The position numbers were made by a program, and so were the translations under genes. Shown one piece after another: positions 8,924 through 18,660 of a DNA stretch of 64,000 bases (position 1 is its first letter; every line of letters starts with the position of its first letter). The stretch comes from Methylococcus mesophilus. GTDB lineage: Bacteria; Pseudomonadota; Gammaproteobacteria; Methylococcales; Methylococcaceae. Below the pieces are notes generated by a model. That model was not told the DNA's origin. It worked only from the letters and a program-made list of their open reading frames with translations, and searched no databases. The stretch lies in contig NZ_CP110921.1 in the NCBI RefSeq assembly GCF_026247885.1, positions 3,789,501 to 3,853,500 on the forward strand. Reading direction: 5' to 3'.

Positions 8924-10434
8924 ACGTCGAATTCTCGCCGGTGCATATCGGGGATTCCTGCGTCATGGTCATCTTCGGGGCCACCGGGGACCTGACCAAG
9001 CGCAAGCTGGTGCCGGCCCTGTACAACCTCGCCAAGGCGGGGCTGCTGGCGAAGAAATTCGCGGTGGTCGGCGCTGCCTTCGACGACATGGATACGGAAG
9101 CCTTCCGCCGCCATCTTTCCGAAGCGATCCACGAATTCGCCGCGGTAGAGCTGGACGATGCCCTGTGGGGTGGGCTGGAGGAGCGCATCTTCTTCGCCCA
9201 GGGCGATTTCCGCGACGCCGATTACTACCGCCGGCTGAAGGACCTGTGCGACCGGGTCCGGGGCGAACTCGGCATCGAGGACAACCATTTCTACTACCTC
9301 GCGACTGCGCCGATGTTCTTCGGCGAAATCGTCCAGCAGCTCGGCCGGGCGGGTATGGCGCAGGAGCCCGCCGGCCACTGGCGGCGGGTCATCATCGAGA
9401 AGCCGTTCGGGCGTGATCTGGACTCGGCCAGGGCGCTGAATGCCGAGATCAGGCAGGTGCTGCACGAGCACCAGATCTACCGGATCGACCATTACCTCGG
9501 CAAGGAAACCGTGCAGAACATCATGGTGTTCCGCTTCGCCAACAGCATCTTCGAACCGATCTGGAACCGCCGCTACATCGACCACGTGCAGATCACCGCC
9601 GCCGAGACCGTCGGCGTGGAACGGCGCGGCGGGTACTACGAGAATGCCGGCTGCATGCGCGACATGGTGCCCAACCATTTGTTCCAACTGCTGTCGCTGA
9701 CGGCCATGGAGCCGCCGATTTCGTTCGAGGCCGACGCGGTGCGTGATGAACAGACCAAGGTGCTGCGCGCCATCCAGGCGCCGACGCCGGAAGAGGTGCT
9801 GAGCAGGATGGCCCGCGGCCAATACCGGGAAGGTTCGGTGGACGGCGAGCCGGTGCCGGCCTACCGCGCCGAGCCGAACGTGGCGCCGGATTCGCATACC
9901 GAGACCTTCGTGGCCCTGAAGCTGAACCTGGACAACTGGCGCTGGGCCGGCGTGCCGTTCTATCTGCGCACCGGCAAGCGCATGCCCAAGCGGGTGACGG
10001 AGATCGCGATCCAGTTCCGGCGCGCGCCCCTGGTCCTGTTCCGGAACACCCAGATCGAGCAGTTGCAGACCAACCGGCTGGTGATCCATCTGCAGCCGAA
10101 CGAAGGCATCTCGCTCCAGTTCGGCGCCAAGGAGCCCGGCCCGGTCATGAAGCTGGGCGCGGTCAAGATGGATTTCGACTACGAGGACTATTTCGGCGCG
10201 AGTTCCAGCACCGGCTACGAACGGCTGCTACACGACTGCATGACCGGCGATGCCACGCTGTTCCAGCGCGCTGACATGGTCGAGGCCGGCTGGAGCGTCA
10301 TCCAGCCCATTCTCGACGTCTGGAAGGCGCTGCCGCCGCGCGCGTTCCCCAATTATGCCGCTGGGACCTGGGGGCCGAAAGAAGCCGACGAGCTGCTGGA
10401 AGAGGACGGCCGGCATTGGGCCAACGCCGTGTAG
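8920..10434 (+). CDS. zwf: Glucose-6-phosphate 1-dehydrogenase
   Basis: A 504-residue enzyme oxidising glucose 6-phosphate to 6-phosphogluconolactone. Visible motifs are the nucleotide site GATGDL at residues 20-25, EKPFGRD at 160-166 and the active-site RIDHYLGKE at 188-196, which contains the catalytic His and Lys. The length is normal for the family. It is translationally coupled to gnd by a 4-base overlap and followed four bases later by a small phosphodiesterase gene, so the three probably form one operon. No separate 6-phosphogluconolactonase gene is visible here. Confidence 0.96.
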   Translation: MNVEFSPVHIGDSCVMVIFGATGDLTKRKLVPALYNLAKAGLLAKKFAVVGAAFDDMDTEAFRRHLSEAIHEFAAVELDDALWGGLEERIFFAQGDFRDADYYRRLKDLCDRVRGELGIEDNHFYYLATAPMFFGEIVQQLGRAGMAQEPAGHWRRVIIEKPFGRDLDSARALNAEIRQVLHEHQIYRIDHYLGKETVQNIMVFRFANSIFEPIWNRRYIDHVQITAAETVGVERRGGYYENAGCMRDMVPNHLFQLLSLTAMEPPISFEADAVRDEQTKVLRAIQAPTPEEVLSRMARGQYREGSVDGEPVPAYRAEPNVAPDSHTETFVALKLNLDNWRWAGVPFYLRTGKRMPKRVTEIAIQFRRAPLVLFRNTQIEQLQTNRLVIHLQPNEGISLQFGAKEPGPVMKLGAVKMDFDYEDYFGASSSTGYERLLHDCMTGDATLFQRADMVEAGWSVIQPILDVWKALPPRAFPNYAAGTWGPKEADELLEEDGRHWANAV

Positions 10435-10438
10435 TCCG

Positions 10439-10903
10439 GTGCCGAAGCGCATCGGGCTGATCGCCGATACCCACGGCCTGCTGCGTCCGGAGGCCGTCGC
10501 GCTGCTGGCGGGCAGCGATCTCATTCTCCATGCCGGCGATATCGGCCATCCCGGGATTCTCGATGGCCTGCGCGAATTGGCGCCGGTGGTGGCTGTGCGC
10601 GGCAACAACGACCGCGGCGCCTGGGCCGAGAGCCTTGCCGAAACCGCGGTAGTCGAATGCCCGGGCCTTGCCTGCTACGTGCTGCACGACTTGCAAGCGC
10701 TGGCGATCGACCCGGTGGCCGAAGGTTTCGGCGTCGTGGTTTCCGGCCATTCCCACCGCGCTGCGATCCGCGAAAGCGGCGGGGTGCTCTATCTCAATCC
10801 GGGCAGCGCCGGTCCCCGGCGTTTCAAGCTGCCGGTCAGCGTGGCCCTGCTCGACATCGCCGACGGCGCGCCTTCGGCCCGGATCGAATGGATCGCCGTC
10901 TGA
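10439..10903 (+). CDS. YfcE/MJ0936-family metallophosphoesterase
   Basis: A 154-residue calcineurin-fold phosphodiesterase. Metal ligands are visible in IADTHG (D9, H11), HAGDIG, RGNND and SGHSHR, the standard order of the family. It begins at a GTG four bases after the zwf stop, the first start codon in frame that keeps the N-terminal KRIGLIADTHG strand. Members hydrolyse phosphodiester model substrates; the natural substrate is not established. Its presence in the gnd-zwf operon does not by itself indicate a sugar-phosphate role. Confidence 0.85.
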   Translation: MPKRIGLIADTHGLLRPEAVALLAGSDLILHAGDIGHPGILDGLRELAPVVAVRGNNDRGAWAESLAETAVVECPGLACYVLHDLQALAIDPVAEGFGVVVSGHSHRAAIRESGGVLYLNPGSAGPRRFKLPVSVALLDIADGAPSARIEWIAV

Positions 10904-10913
10904 TGCCGGGTTT

Positions 10914-12074
10914 TCAAAACGCGCCGGCGATACGCTCCAATGCCTCGGCGATGATGCGCCTCGGGGCGCCGATGTTGAGGCGCATGAACCCGCTGCCGGC
11001 TTCGCCGAACGTGATTCCGGGATTCATGCCGACCCGCGCCTTGCGTACGAAGAATTGCTTCAGTTCCGCATCGCTCATGCCCAGTGCGCGGCAATCCAGC
11101 CAGACCAGATAGGTTCCCTCCGTCGGGATCGGCCGGATGGCCGGCGCGTGGCGGCCGAGGAAATCGGCCACGAAGTCGCGGGTCTCGGCGAGATAGGGCA
11201 GCAAACGCTCCAGCCAGCCTTCGCCCTCGCGGTAGGCGGCTTCGAAGGCGGTGAGGCCGAACGGTGTCGAGGCGCCGATGTGGAACAGTTCGTAGATCTC
11301 ACGCAGCGCCTTGCGCCGGCCGGCGTCCGGGACGATGAGGGCGGACAGGCCTAAGCCGGGGATGTTGAAAGTCTTGGACGGTGCGACCGCGGTCAGGATG
11401 GTGGGGGCGTTGTCCGCCAGCGCGGCCAGCGGCGTGTGCCGGTAGCCTGGATAAACCAGATCGTGATGGATTTCGTCGGACAGCACGGTCATGCCATAGC
11501 GGTCGGCGATGCGTGCCACTTCCGCCAGTTCGTCCTGCGACCACACCCGCCCGACCGGGTTGTGCGGCGAGCACAGGATCAGGAGCCGGGCGCCTTCGGC
11601 GGCCCAGCGCTCCAGCCCCTCGTAGTCCATCCGGTACCGCCCCTGCTCCAGCCGCAGTGGATTCAGCGCCAGCCGGCGGCCGGGAACGGTGACCGCCGTG
11701 AAGAAGGGATGGTAGACGGGCGGCTGAATCACCACGGGGTCGCCGGGTTGCGTGAAGGCCATCACCGCGGCGTGGAGCGAGGGCACCACGCCGGGGGAAA
11801 GGAGTATCCATTCCTCCCGGATTTCCCAGCCGTGACGTTTCTTCATCCAGGCGATCAGTGCTTCGTACAGGCTGTCCGGGCACAGGGTGTAGCCGTAAAT
11901 CGGATGGGCCGCGCGTTCCGCCAAGGCCTGCGTGATTGCCGGCGGCGCGGCGAAGTCCATGTCGGCGATCCACAGCGGAATCACGTCGTCGCTGCCGAAA
12001 TAGGCGCCGCGCCCCTCGTATTTGACGGATGCGGTGCCCGTGCGCGGGATTTCGAGGTCGAAGTCCGAAGCCAC
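10914..12074 (-). CDS. patB: PLP-dependent cystathionine beta-lyase, PatB/MalY type
   Basis: A 386-residue fold-type I aminotransferase-like enzyme. The PLP lysine is in [11 protein letters not shown], and the conserved [11 protein letters not shown] and [12 protein letters not shown] motifs (the latter with the cofactor-binding Asp) are present. PatB/MalY proteins cleave cystathionine or related C-S bonds to homocysteine or thiols, pyruvate and ammonia. The GTG start was chosen over longer upstream frames because AGGAGA sits at good spacing and the residues upstream look non-coding. It is divergent from cysK, which suggests a shared sulfur amino-acid theme. An aminotransferase activity cannot be excluded. 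Confidence 0.85.
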   Translation of the reverse strand: MASDFDLEIPRTGTASVKYEGRGAYFGSDDVIPLWIADMDFAAPPAITQALAERAAHPIYGYTLCPDSLYEALIAWMKKRHGWEIREEWILLSPGVVPSLHAAVMAFTQPGDPVVIQPPVYHPFFTAVTVPGRRLALNPLRLEQGRYRMDYEGLERWAAEGARLLILCSPHNPVGRVWSQDELAEVARIADRYGMTVLSDEIHHDLVYPGYRHTPLAALADNAPTILTAVAPSKTFNIPGLGLSALIVPDAGRRKALREIYELFHIGASTPFGLTAFEAAYREGEGWLERLLPYLAETRDFVADFLGRHAPAIRPIPTEGTYLVWLDCRALGMSDAELKQFFVRKARVGMNPGITFGEAGSGFMRLNIGAPRRIIAEALERIAGAF

Positions 12075-12261
12075 CCGGTTGTTCTCCTGGAGTCGTTCAA
12101 AGATCCTAAAGTTTAACGGATGGCGCCGCCGAAGGGCGGTGATGCAGCGCTTCACAAAAGAAATAACCCACTTGCCTTCTGGGGATATAGAATGCCGCGA
12201 CGAGCGGTGCATGCTCCGCTCAAGCCCTCATCACCCTTGGAATCTTTCGAGTGCCAGACCC

Positions 12262-13194
12262 ATGAAAATCGCCAACAGCGTCACCGATCTCATCGGCAAT
12301 ACCCCCTTGGTTCGAATCCGCCGGCTCAGCGCAGGCTGCGGGGCGGAGGTCGTCGCCAAGCTCGAATTCTTTAACCCGGCCCACAGCGTCAAGGACCGCA
12401 TCGGCGCGGCGATGATCGACGCCGCCGAGCAAGCCGGCCTGATCGGCCCGGACACCGTCATCGTCGAACCCACCAGCGGCAACACCGGCATCGCCCTGGC
12501 CATGGTCTGCGCCGCGCGCGGCTACCGCTGCTTACTGACCATGCCCGAAACCATGAGCAAGGAGCGTCGCATGCTGCTGCGGGCCTACGGGGCCGAGCTG
12601 ATCCTGACGCCGGGCCCGGAGGGTATGGGCGGAGCGATCCGCAAGGCGGAGGAACTGGCGGCTTCGGATTCGAAGTATTTCATGCCGCAGCAGTTCAAGA
12701 ACGCGGCGAATCCAGAGGTTCATCGCAAGACCACGGCGGAGGAAATCTGGCGCGATACCGACGGCAAGGTCGATATCGTCGTGGCCGGGGTCGGCACCGG
12801 CGGCACGGTCACCGGGATCGGCGAGGTGCTGAAATCGCGCAAGCCTACCCTCCAATGCGTCGCGGTGGAGCCGGATGCGTCGCCGGTGCTCTCCGGCGGC
12901 GAGAAGGGGCCGCATCCGATCCAGGGCATCGGCGCCGGCTTCGTACCCCCGATTCTGAATACCTCGATTTACGACGAGGTCATCCGGGTGAAGAGCGACG
13001 ACGCCTTCGAATTCGCCCGGCGTGCGGCCCGCGAAGAGGGGCTGCTGGTGGGCATTTCCTCGGGTGCGGCGCTGTGGGCCGCGCTGGAATTGGCGCGCCG
13101 TCCGGAAAATGCCGGAAAGCTGATCGTCACGATCATCCCCTCGTTCGGCGAGCGTTACCTCAGCACCGCGCTATTCGCGGATCTGGCGGACTGA
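12262..13194 (+). CDS. cysK: Cysteine synthase A (O-acetylserine sulfhydrylase)
   Basis: A 310-residue PLP enzyme that converts O-acetylserine and sulfide to cysteine. The PLP lysine is K44 in NPAHSVKDR, the phosphate-binding loop TSGNTG is at 71-76, and GTGGTVTG follows further on. The start fits the family's N-terminus ([14 protein letters not shown]). It is divergent from the patB gene with a 187-base gap that should hold both promoters, although no clear boxes were recognised there. Confidence 0.95.
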   Translation: MKIANSVTDLIGNTPLVRIRRLSAGCGAEVVAKLEFFNPAHSVKDRIGAAMIDAAEQAGLIGPDTVIVEPTSGNTGIALAMVCAARGYRCLLTMPETMSKERRMLLRAYGAELILTPGPEGMGGAIRKAEELAASDSKYFMPQQFKNAANPEVHRKTTAEEIWRDTDGKVDIVVAGVGTGGTVTGIGEVLKSRKPTLQCVAVEPDASPVLSGGEKGPHPIQGIGAGFVPPILNTSIYDEVIRVKSDDAFEFARRAAREEGLLVGISSGAALWAALELARRPENAGKLIVTIIPSFGERYLSTALFADLAD

Positions 13195-13296
13195 CGGTTC
13201 GGGTAGCGGCGTGAACCGGGGCTGCGAGTCCTGTATCTTATCGGTCCGGTGGGGCGAAGGCCCGTGTCGAAATAAGAAAACGATGGAGGAGAAATT

Positions 13297-13581
13297 ATGA
13301 TCGGCGGCATAGTCGCAATTCTGATAGCGATCTGGTTCTACCGTTCGGCCGAAGGGCGCGGGTTGCCCGCGGTGCAATGGGCATTTGCCGGTCTGCTGGC
13401 CTATTACGTACCGAATTTCGTCTGGAGTCTGGTCGTGGCCAAACCCCTGATGGCCGAGTTCCATGCCAGATCGGCCGTCATGATGGCCGGTGTGATCGGG
13501 CATTCATCCGTGGTGGTGGGGGCGGTGGTGGCGGTAGCCGTTCGCCATTATTTCCTGCTGCGGGCTCCGACCAACGGTTGA
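13297..13581 (+). CDS. Small inner-membrane protein of unknown function
   Basis: Ninety-four residues with about three hydrophobic segments (residues 1-14, 27-48 and 62-85), so most likely an inner-membrane protein. A strong ribosome site (GGAGGAG) precedes the ATG. I do not recognise the family. It is followed by a bidirectional-looking terminator separating it from the convergent peroxiredoxin gene. Confidence 0.7.
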   Translation: MIGGIVAILIAIWFYRSAEGRGLPAVQWAFAGLLAYYVPNFVWSLVVAKPLMAEFHARSAVMMAGVIGHSSVVVGAVVAVAVRHYFLLRAPTNG

Positions 13582-13584
13582 GCC

Positions 13585-13627
13585 AAGAAAAAGCGCGGGG
13601 GAGACCGGCTCCGCCCGCGTTTTGTTT
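13585..13627. terminator. Bidirectional Rho-independent terminator
   Basis: Stem CGCGGG-GGAG (13594-13603) / CTCC-CCCGCG (13609-13619) with one bulged base. It is flanked by an A-rich run on the left and TTTTGTTT on the right, so it can end transcripts of both convergent neighbours. Confidence 0.8.
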
Positions 13628-13646
13628 GAACTTGGCGCCGCAGGGA

Positions 13647-14252
13647 TTACAGCTTGTCGGCGTTCTGGCTCAGATAGGTGGCGACGCCTTCCGGGTCGGC
13701 CTTCATGCCGCTCTGGCCCTTGTTCCAGCCGGCCGGGCAGACTTCGCCGTGCTCCTCGTGGAACTGCAGGGCGTCCACCATGCGAATCAGTTCGTCCATG
13801 TTGCGGCCCAGCGGCAGGTCGTTGACGACCTGATGGCGCACGAGGCCGGACTTGTCGATCAGGAAGGTGCCGCGATAGGCCACGGCCGCGCCTTCGACTT
13901 CGACATCGTAAGCCTTGGCAATCGCATGGCTGACGTCGGCGACCAGGGTGTACTTGACCGGTCCGATGCCGCCCTTGTCGACCGGGGTGTTGCGCCAAGC
14001 ATTGTGGGTGAACTGGGAGTCCACCGAAACGCCGATCACTTCCACGCCGCGCTTCTTGAGCTCATCGACGCGGTGATCCAATGCGATCAGTTCCGACGGG
14101 CAGACGAAAGTGAAATCCAGCGGGTAGAACACGATGGCGGCGTACTTGCCCTTCGTTTCCTTCGAAAACCAGTAGCTGTCGACGATGGTGCCGCAGCCGA
14201 GGACCGCCGCGGCTTTGAAATCCGGGGCCGGTTTGCCTACGAGAACGCTCAT
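13647..14252 (-). CDS. Typical 2-Cys peroxiredoxin (AhpC/Prx1 type)
   Basis: A 201-residue thiol peroxidase reducing hydrogen peroxide and organic peroxides in the cytoplasm. The peroxidatic cysteine is C51 in DFTFVCPSE; the resolving cysteine is C172 in GEVCPAGWNKG near the C-terminus. AGGAGA lies at good distance before the ATG. No reductase (AhpF or thioredoxin reductase) gene is adjacent, so electrons probably come from thioredoxin. Confidence 0.93.
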   Translation of the reverse strand: MSVLVGKPAPDFKAAAVLGCGTIVDSYWFSKETKGKYAAIVFYPLDFTFVCPSELIALDHRVDELKKRGVEVIGVSVDSQFTHNAWRNTPVDKGGIGPVKYTLVADVSHAIAKAYDVEVEGAAVAYRGTFLIDKSGLVRHQVVNDLPLGRNMDELIRMVDALQFHEEHGEVCPAGWNKGQSGMKADPEGVATYLSQNADKL

Positions 14253-14406
14253 TTACAGATCTCCTTTGAATGAATGGACGGTGTTGAATCGCGGTGCCGG
14301 GCGAAACCTCAGGTCCAGCCCGGCGACCCTCTAAATTTGAGAGAGAGCCGGAAATCGGCAACCGGATTGTACACAAAAATACTCAGAAATAGACCAGCGC
14401 CGGTGT

Positions 14407-14856
14407 TCACAGCGTGGAGTGCGAGAAGGCGTCCATCAGGTCCTGCCATACCGCGCCGATCACGGGATCCGGGAGTCCGCAGATGCGTGTGATCAGGCCG
14501 CCGTCGCGGTGATAGAGCTCGACGGCGGCTCCGGATTGAGCATCGTCGTCCTGGTCCGCCAGGTAAATCTGTCCGATCATTCGCTCTTCCAGCCCGAGGC
14601 TGAATTGATCGCCTTCTATCACGATGTGTCCGCTTTCCCGTACGCATCGGCGCAAGGGGCCCATGAACAACTGCCCCACTCCCGTGCTGCTCAGATAAAC
14701 CATGCAGGGCAGGCCGATATTGGCCAGCAGGCCGAGGCGTTCGCACAAAGCTTCCAAGCCCAGCGGTACCCCTGGTTTGACCCCGGAGACGCTTTGCGGC
14801 GGAAGGTGCGGCGGGTGCAGATGTCCCCGATTCAGGCCGGTGAAGGGATCAGACAT
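14407..14856 (-). CDS. Hypothetical protein with weak HemS/ChuX-like C-terminal half
   Basis: A 149-residue protein. The stretch with GPLRRCVRESGHIVIEGDQFSLGLEERMIGQIYL followed by ELYHRDGGLITRI reminds me of the C-terminal repeat of HemS/ChuX haem-handling proteins (a hydrophobic strand, a 'F-L-L-E-x-I' strand, then a 'LELFDxxG' strand). This is pattern resemblance only, and the usual haem ligand His is not obvious. Upstream residues in the same frame (to 14973) look non-coding, so the internal ATG was chosen. The neighbours are a peroxiredoxin and, further on, a PepSY membrane protein often linked to iron uptake, which fits but does not prove a haem role. Confidence 0.6.
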   Translation of the reverse strand: MSDPFTGLNRGHLHPPHLPPQSVSGVKPGVPLGLEALCERLGLLANIGLPCMVYLSSTGVGQLFMGPLRRCVRESGHIVIEGDQFSLGLEERMIGQIYLADQDDDAQSGAAVELYHRDGGLITRICGLPDPVIGAVWQDLMDAFSHSTL

Positions 14857-15139
14857 ATGCGGCTCCGTTTTTCGTTCAGCGGGAGTAGCAGGATGACCTG
14901 CAAGGTCTAGGACGGGTAAGCGATGACGCGGGGAAGGTCCCGGGTGTTCGCTGCCGCCCATTCGAGATTCCATTCAGCAAATAAAGTGCCACGGTCATTG
15001 CCGGCGCATTCGGGCCGCGGGAGACCGCTTGATTCGGCGATCAGGATAGCGTTCCGAATTTAACGGAGTATGACGTCGGCTGTGTGGACTCACCCAGGAG
15101 CGAGGGAAATCGCGCTGGATCACTCGGTGCCGCCCGCCC

Positions 15140-15511
15140 TCAAGGCGCCCGCGGATAGCGCCGTTCCAGGTCGGTGAGGAAACGGTCGATCTGCCTCAAC
15201 CCGCCATAGAGGACTTTGGGCGCGCGCCGGTGCATCCAGCGCTCCATGCGGTGCCCCATCCGCGGCCAGAGAATGAGCGTGCCGGCGACCCAGAAAGGCG
15301 TCCCGATAACGCCCGGTGCCACTTCGGCGACGATGCCGGCAGTCACCAACAGCCAGCCGACGTCGCGCGGCAGGCTTTCGAGATAACGGATGGCCGTTCC
15401 AGGCTCGGGGTGATCGATACGCGCCGGCAGGCGGATTTCACTGGCGGGAGTTTTCCGCGGGCGTTCTGTTACTGCCTTTTCTTCGGGTATTGCCACGGAT
15501 TGTTGCCGCAT
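15140..15511 (-). CDS. Small protein with one hydrophobic hairpin, unknown function
   Basis: One hundred and twenty-three residues. The first 50 are charged and proline-rich. A hydrophobic region (about residues 50-85, WLLVTAGIVAEVAPGVIGTPFWVAGTLILW) probably forms one or two membrane passes, followed by a basic C-terminus with an amphipathic helix. No family recognised. The 283 bases between its stop and the start of the HemS-like gene hold no other gene that I can support. Confidence 0.6.
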   Translation of the reverse strand: MRQQSVAIPEEKAVTERPRKTPASEIRLPARIDHPEPGTAIRYLESLPRDVGWLLVTAGIVAEVAPGVIGTPFWVAGTLILWPRMGHRMERWMHRRAPKVLYGGLRQIDRFLTDLERRYPRAP

Positions 15512-15614
15512 GACGAGAACCTGGGGCTTCGCAGTCTGCGCTTCCGCCGTTACAGAAGGATGAAATTTTTTGGGCCGGGGATGGCTTGCCTTGGCACCGC
15601 TATCGCCAGGGGGA

Positions 15615-15647
15615 GGAAAAAACTATCCCCGCAGGGAGCGGGGATAG
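15615..15647 (-). terminator. Rho-independent terminator
   Basis: Perfect 10-bp stem CTATCCCCGC (15623-15632) / GCGGGGATAG (15638-15647) with a five-base loop. On the minus strand it is followed by a six-T run, 28 bases after the stop of the small Ala/Thr-rich protein gene. Confidence 0.85.
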
Positions 15648-15675
15648 CGAAGAACTGCGTCGGTTGCGGAGGGGC

Positions 15676-16113
15676 TCAGGTCGTTGCCACGCTTTCCTCG
15701 GAAGCAGCGATCGATGCCTGGTCTTCCTTGTGCTTGGTGAAAGCCTTGACCGCGGAGTCCGCGCCGTCGCACACGCCTTTGGCCATGGCGCTGTTCTTGG
15801 GAATCAGGCTGCCGATCATCAGGCCGCCGAACACCACGCCGTAGGTGATGCCGTAAGAGCCCGTATAGACGACCTTGGAGACGGTGCGTCCCAAGGCGGG
15901 AACGAATTCGCCCGCGGCCTTGCGCGCCTGACTGGCGCCTTCCTTCAGGCCTTCCACGGCCACAGCGACCGCCGTGAGCGCTGTGGACTTGGAGGCTTCC
16001 GTTTCGGCAGTGGATTCCACCGAAGTTTCCGCTGCGGAAAACTCGGTCGAGGTTTCAACGGTGCTTTCTACATCGGTATCCTGAGAAGCTCGGGATGAAG
16101 GTCTCTTAGCCAT
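15676..16113 (-). CDS. Small Ala/Thr/Glu-rich protein with a glycine-rich hydrophobic segment
   Basis: A 145-residue protein of unknown family. Residues 1-45 are low-complexity Ser/Thr/Glu. The middle resembles an amphipathic helix (KEGASQARKAAGEFVPALG), and a Gly-rich hydrophobic stretch (YGITYGVVFGGLMIGSLIP) follows at about residues 90-108, then a Lys/Ala-rich tail. It may be a phasin-like or membrane-surface protein, but that is a guess. AGGAGA lies eight bases upstream of the ATG, and its own terminator follows. The upstream 160 bases contain a 7-bp stem (CCGCCGC/GCGGCGG) and an AT-rich promoter-like stretch. Confidence 0.6.
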   Translation of the reverse strand: MAKRPSSRASQDTDVESTVETSTEFSAAETSVESTAETEASKSTALTAVAVAVEGLKEGASQARKAAGEFVPALGRTVSKVVYTGSYGITYGVVFGGLMIGSLIPKNSAMAKGVCDGADSAVKAFTKHKEDQASIAASEESVATT

Positions 16114-16276
16114 CAATACTTTCTCCTGCTAACACAGTTGAGCCGATTTTTCCGCCGCCGGGCTTTGGGAGCGGCGGCAGAAAATCCTGGTTTTCGTCGT
16201 GGGAAAACCCTGAAAACGAATATAACAAGATTTTAGTCTTGCGTCGTACACGACATTGTGACGGTCCGAGCCGGCG

Positions 16277-17593
16277 TTACTCTTGTGGGGGCGCCCGGCG
16301 GTGCTGCCGTTCCGTCCAAAGCTCCCGCACTCTGCGGAACAGTACGGATACCACATGTGCGATTTCCATCGCCGCGGTGCGGGCGAAAGCCGACATCAGG
16401 CCCTTCAGTTCAGGCCAATGGCGGTGCCAAAGCCCGATCCATTCGGGAGGAAGGCGGGGACAATAGCGGACTACGTCGATCCGCCGCTTGTGCAGCCAGT
16501 GGATCATGCCGGTCAGGTAGAGCGCCAGGGGAAGGAAACCCGCCAGGAATGCCAGGATGCGGCCGGTCGTGCCGAGCAGGCTGCCGTTGTGCAATGGGCG
16601 GATGGCGTCGACGAAGCGCTGACCCCGGCTGAAGTTGGCGGAGTTGCGGCTCTGGCGGATTTGGCCGCTGTAGGGGTCCACCCAGACGGCGGTAAGGGCG
16701 TGATGCTCTCCGGGCCTGCGGAAGTCCACCCGGTACATGCCGTTGCTTGCGCGCGGGGTGGTCACGCCGTCGACGGCGGCGTTCGGAAACAAGCCGCGGG
16801 CCATCAGTATGGCCTGGGCCAGGTTCAGCGGGCTGTCGGAAACGGCGGACGAAGCGGCGGTTTCTTCCGCATCGGGCGCCTCATGATGCCCGAAGTCCGA
16901 GGTGCCGGTCACGGTCGTCAATAACGAGGGAAAAGCGAGATGCAGCCCGGTGAGGACGGCAGTCATCAGTATCGGCAGGCCGTAAATGCCGGCGACCCGG
17001 TGCAGATCGAAAATCCTGCGCTTGAAACCGGCCCTGGGTTTGACCGTCAGCGCCTGCCGCAGGCGGTGCCTGGCCGGCAGCCATAGGCGCAGGCCGGTCA
17101 CGAGGCTGGCCAAGAGCGCCAGGCCGGTCAGGCCGACGAGCGTCCGGCCGAATCCGCCGAGCAGCCATTGGGAATGCAGGCGGTAGACCCAACTCGCGAA
17201 CGTATGTCCCCAGAACCGGTTCGCCAGTATTCCTCCGGTGTAGGGATCGATGGCCACCATGAGCGGGGCGTACGGTTCTTCACTGGTTTCGACCGGTTTG
17301 TCGTACCAGGCGATCGCCGGGCTGTCGGACGACTCCGGGAATTGCAGCCGCCAAGCCCCGAAACGTCTGGGGTGGGCGGATTTCACGGATGCCATCAACT
17401 GGTCCGGCGACAACTCGGTGCCGGGGCGGGGGATCACCGTGAGCTCCGGATTGAGCCAACGGTCGAGTTCGGGTCCGATCAGGTTCAGGCTGCCGGTGAA
17501 TCCTGTGAGGACGAACAGAAACCCGACGCTCAAGGCGAGGGTCGAATGAATCCTGAGCCAGTGCTGGCGACGGCGCCGCCGGTTCGTAGTCAT
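16277..17593 (-). CDS. PepSY-associated transmembrane (iron-uptake-associated) protein
   Basis: A 438-residue inner-membrane protein of the PepSY_TM family. A first membrane helix (about residues 12-34, with LRIHSTLALSVGFLFVLTGF) is followed by a periplasmic PepSY-like domain. Further helices lie near residues 140-165, 190-215 and 350-375. The conserved LHRVAGIYGLPIL histidine, of the type proposed to bind haem or metal in this family, is visible. Members are often found with TonB-dependent siderophore receptors and may act as ferric reductases, but no receptor gene is in the window. The ATG at the given end fits the arginine-rich N-terminus before the first helix. The nuclease gene ends ten bases upstream on the same strand. 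Confidence 0.8.
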   Translation of the reverse strand: MTTNRRRRRQHWLRIHSTLALSVGFLFVLTGFTGSLNLIGPELDRWLNPELTVIPRPGTELSPDQLMASVKSAHPRRFGAWRLQFPESSDSPAIAWYDKPVETSEEPYAPLMVAIDPYTGGILANRFWGHTFASWVYRLHSQWLLGGFGRTLVGLTGLALLASLVTGLRLWLPARHRLRQALTVKPRAGFKRRIFDLHRVAGIYGLPILMTAVLTGLHLAFPSLLTTVTGTSDFGHHEAPDAEETAASSAVSDSPLNLAQAILMARGLFPNAAVDGVTTPRASNGMYRVDFRRPGEHHALTAVWVDPYSGQIRQSRNSANFSRGQRFVDAIRPLHNGSLLGTTGRILAFLAGFLPLALYLTGMIHWLHKRRIDVVRYCPRLPPEWIGLWHRHWPELKGLMSAFARTAAMEIAHVVSVLFRRVRELWTERQHRRAPPQE

Positions 17594-17603
17594 TCCGTTT
17601 TTC

Positions 17604-18566
17604 TCAAGGTTCCGTGGAGGATGAGGCCGGGGTTTGCCGGCGATGCTTCGAAGCAAACCGTCCCGGCAGCCGGGCCGCTTCCTGCAGTCCCCAGGGGTCC
17701 GCCGCTATTGCCGCTTCCAGTCGTTCTTCCTCGGCGTCTTCGAGTTCGTGGAAAAAATCCAGGCCGGACAGGGCCTCGATCGTATCGACGCTGGTCAGGA
17801 AACGGTCCAGCGGCGCGTTTCCGGGAGCGTCCTGCGGCATCACGAAGGCCAGGAGGCGCGGTTCGCTCGACGCGCCCGGAGCGGCATAGATGCGGAAGAG
17901 GGCATCGGGAATTTCGACCCTGAAAGCCGATTTCAGCCGCTCCGTCCGGGCGTCGAACAGCGGGCCCGTGACGACCCAGACCGGATCGAACAGGCGGGCG
18001 AAATGGTCGAACTCGGCTTCCTCCAGGCGCTCCCAAAGCTTGCGGTTCAGTTCGGGCTTTTGCGGAACGACGTTGGTCATCAGGAAACTGTCGAGTTGCC
18101 CAGGCCGGCCGAACAGCAGGTCCATCGCGTGGTTGGGCGCCATGTGTCCCCGGTCGTAGCCGCTGCGGGTATAGTCTTCGGGGCTAATCCGCGTCAGATT
18201 GCGCCAGTCGGCGCTGAAATGGCCGGGGCGGCGGTGAGTCGCTCCGGTGTGAGCAGCCTGCCGCAGAGCGAAGGTGACCCAAAGCGGATTGCCGCGCAAC
18301 TCCGAATAGCCGAGCATGAAACCGTGGTTGCGGAGCACGTGAGTCCAGGTTCGCGGCTGTTTCCAGTCGGTTGCGCGGGGAACGCCCAGGTAAGCCATGC
18401 GGGGTCTGGCATGGAAGACCTCGTAGGCGTACAAGGCCGATGCGGCGATCAGGGCCAGCCCCAAAACCGAGGCCTGAAGGAGGCTGGGCAGGCGTGCCGA
18501 CGGGAATGCGACTTGGCCCGGGTATTGTCCCGTTCGGTGGCTGGAGAAGGGGAGGAATGGCGGCAA
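17604..18566 (-). CDS. DNA/RNA non-specific endonuclease (NucA/EndA family), membrane-anchored
   Basis: A beta-beta-alpha-metal nuclease. The signature DRGHMAPN with the general-base His is present, and a downstream Asn for the metal lies in TNVVPQKPELN. The N-terminus has a hydrophobic segment (LLQASVLGLALIAASALYAYEVF), so the enzyme is probably exported or anchored facing the periplasm. The start is uncertain: no ATG precedes the hydrophobic segment, so the TTG at 18566 is given; an alternative is a later TTG at 18464. Such enzymes degrade DNA and RNA without sequence preference, for nutrient recovery, uptake of DNA or defence. It lies downstream of a lipoprotein gene on the same strand and may share its promoter. 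Confidence 0.8.
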   Translation of the reverse strand: MPPFLPFSSHRTGQYPGQVAFPSARLPSLLQASVLGLALIAASALYAYEVFHARPRMAYLGVPRATDWKQPRTWTHVLRNHGFMLGYSELRGNPLWVTFALRQAAHTGATHRRPGHFSADWRNLTRISPEDYTRSGYDRGHMAPNHAMDLLFGRPGQLDSFLMTNVVPQKPELNRKLWERLEEAEFDHFARLFDPVWVVTGPLFDARTERLKSAFRVEIPDALFRIYAAPGASSEPRLLAFVMPQDAPGNAPLDRFLTSVDTIEALSGLDFFHELEDAEEERLEAAIAADPWGLQEAARLPGRFASKHRRQTPASSSTEP

Positions 18567-18660
18567 GCGGATCGGATTATCGCTATTGGAGAAACGGCAA
18601 AGCCGCCGAACCGGTGTTGACCGGTCGGGCGGCTTGCCGGGCGCCGGAAGTGCCGCGTGC

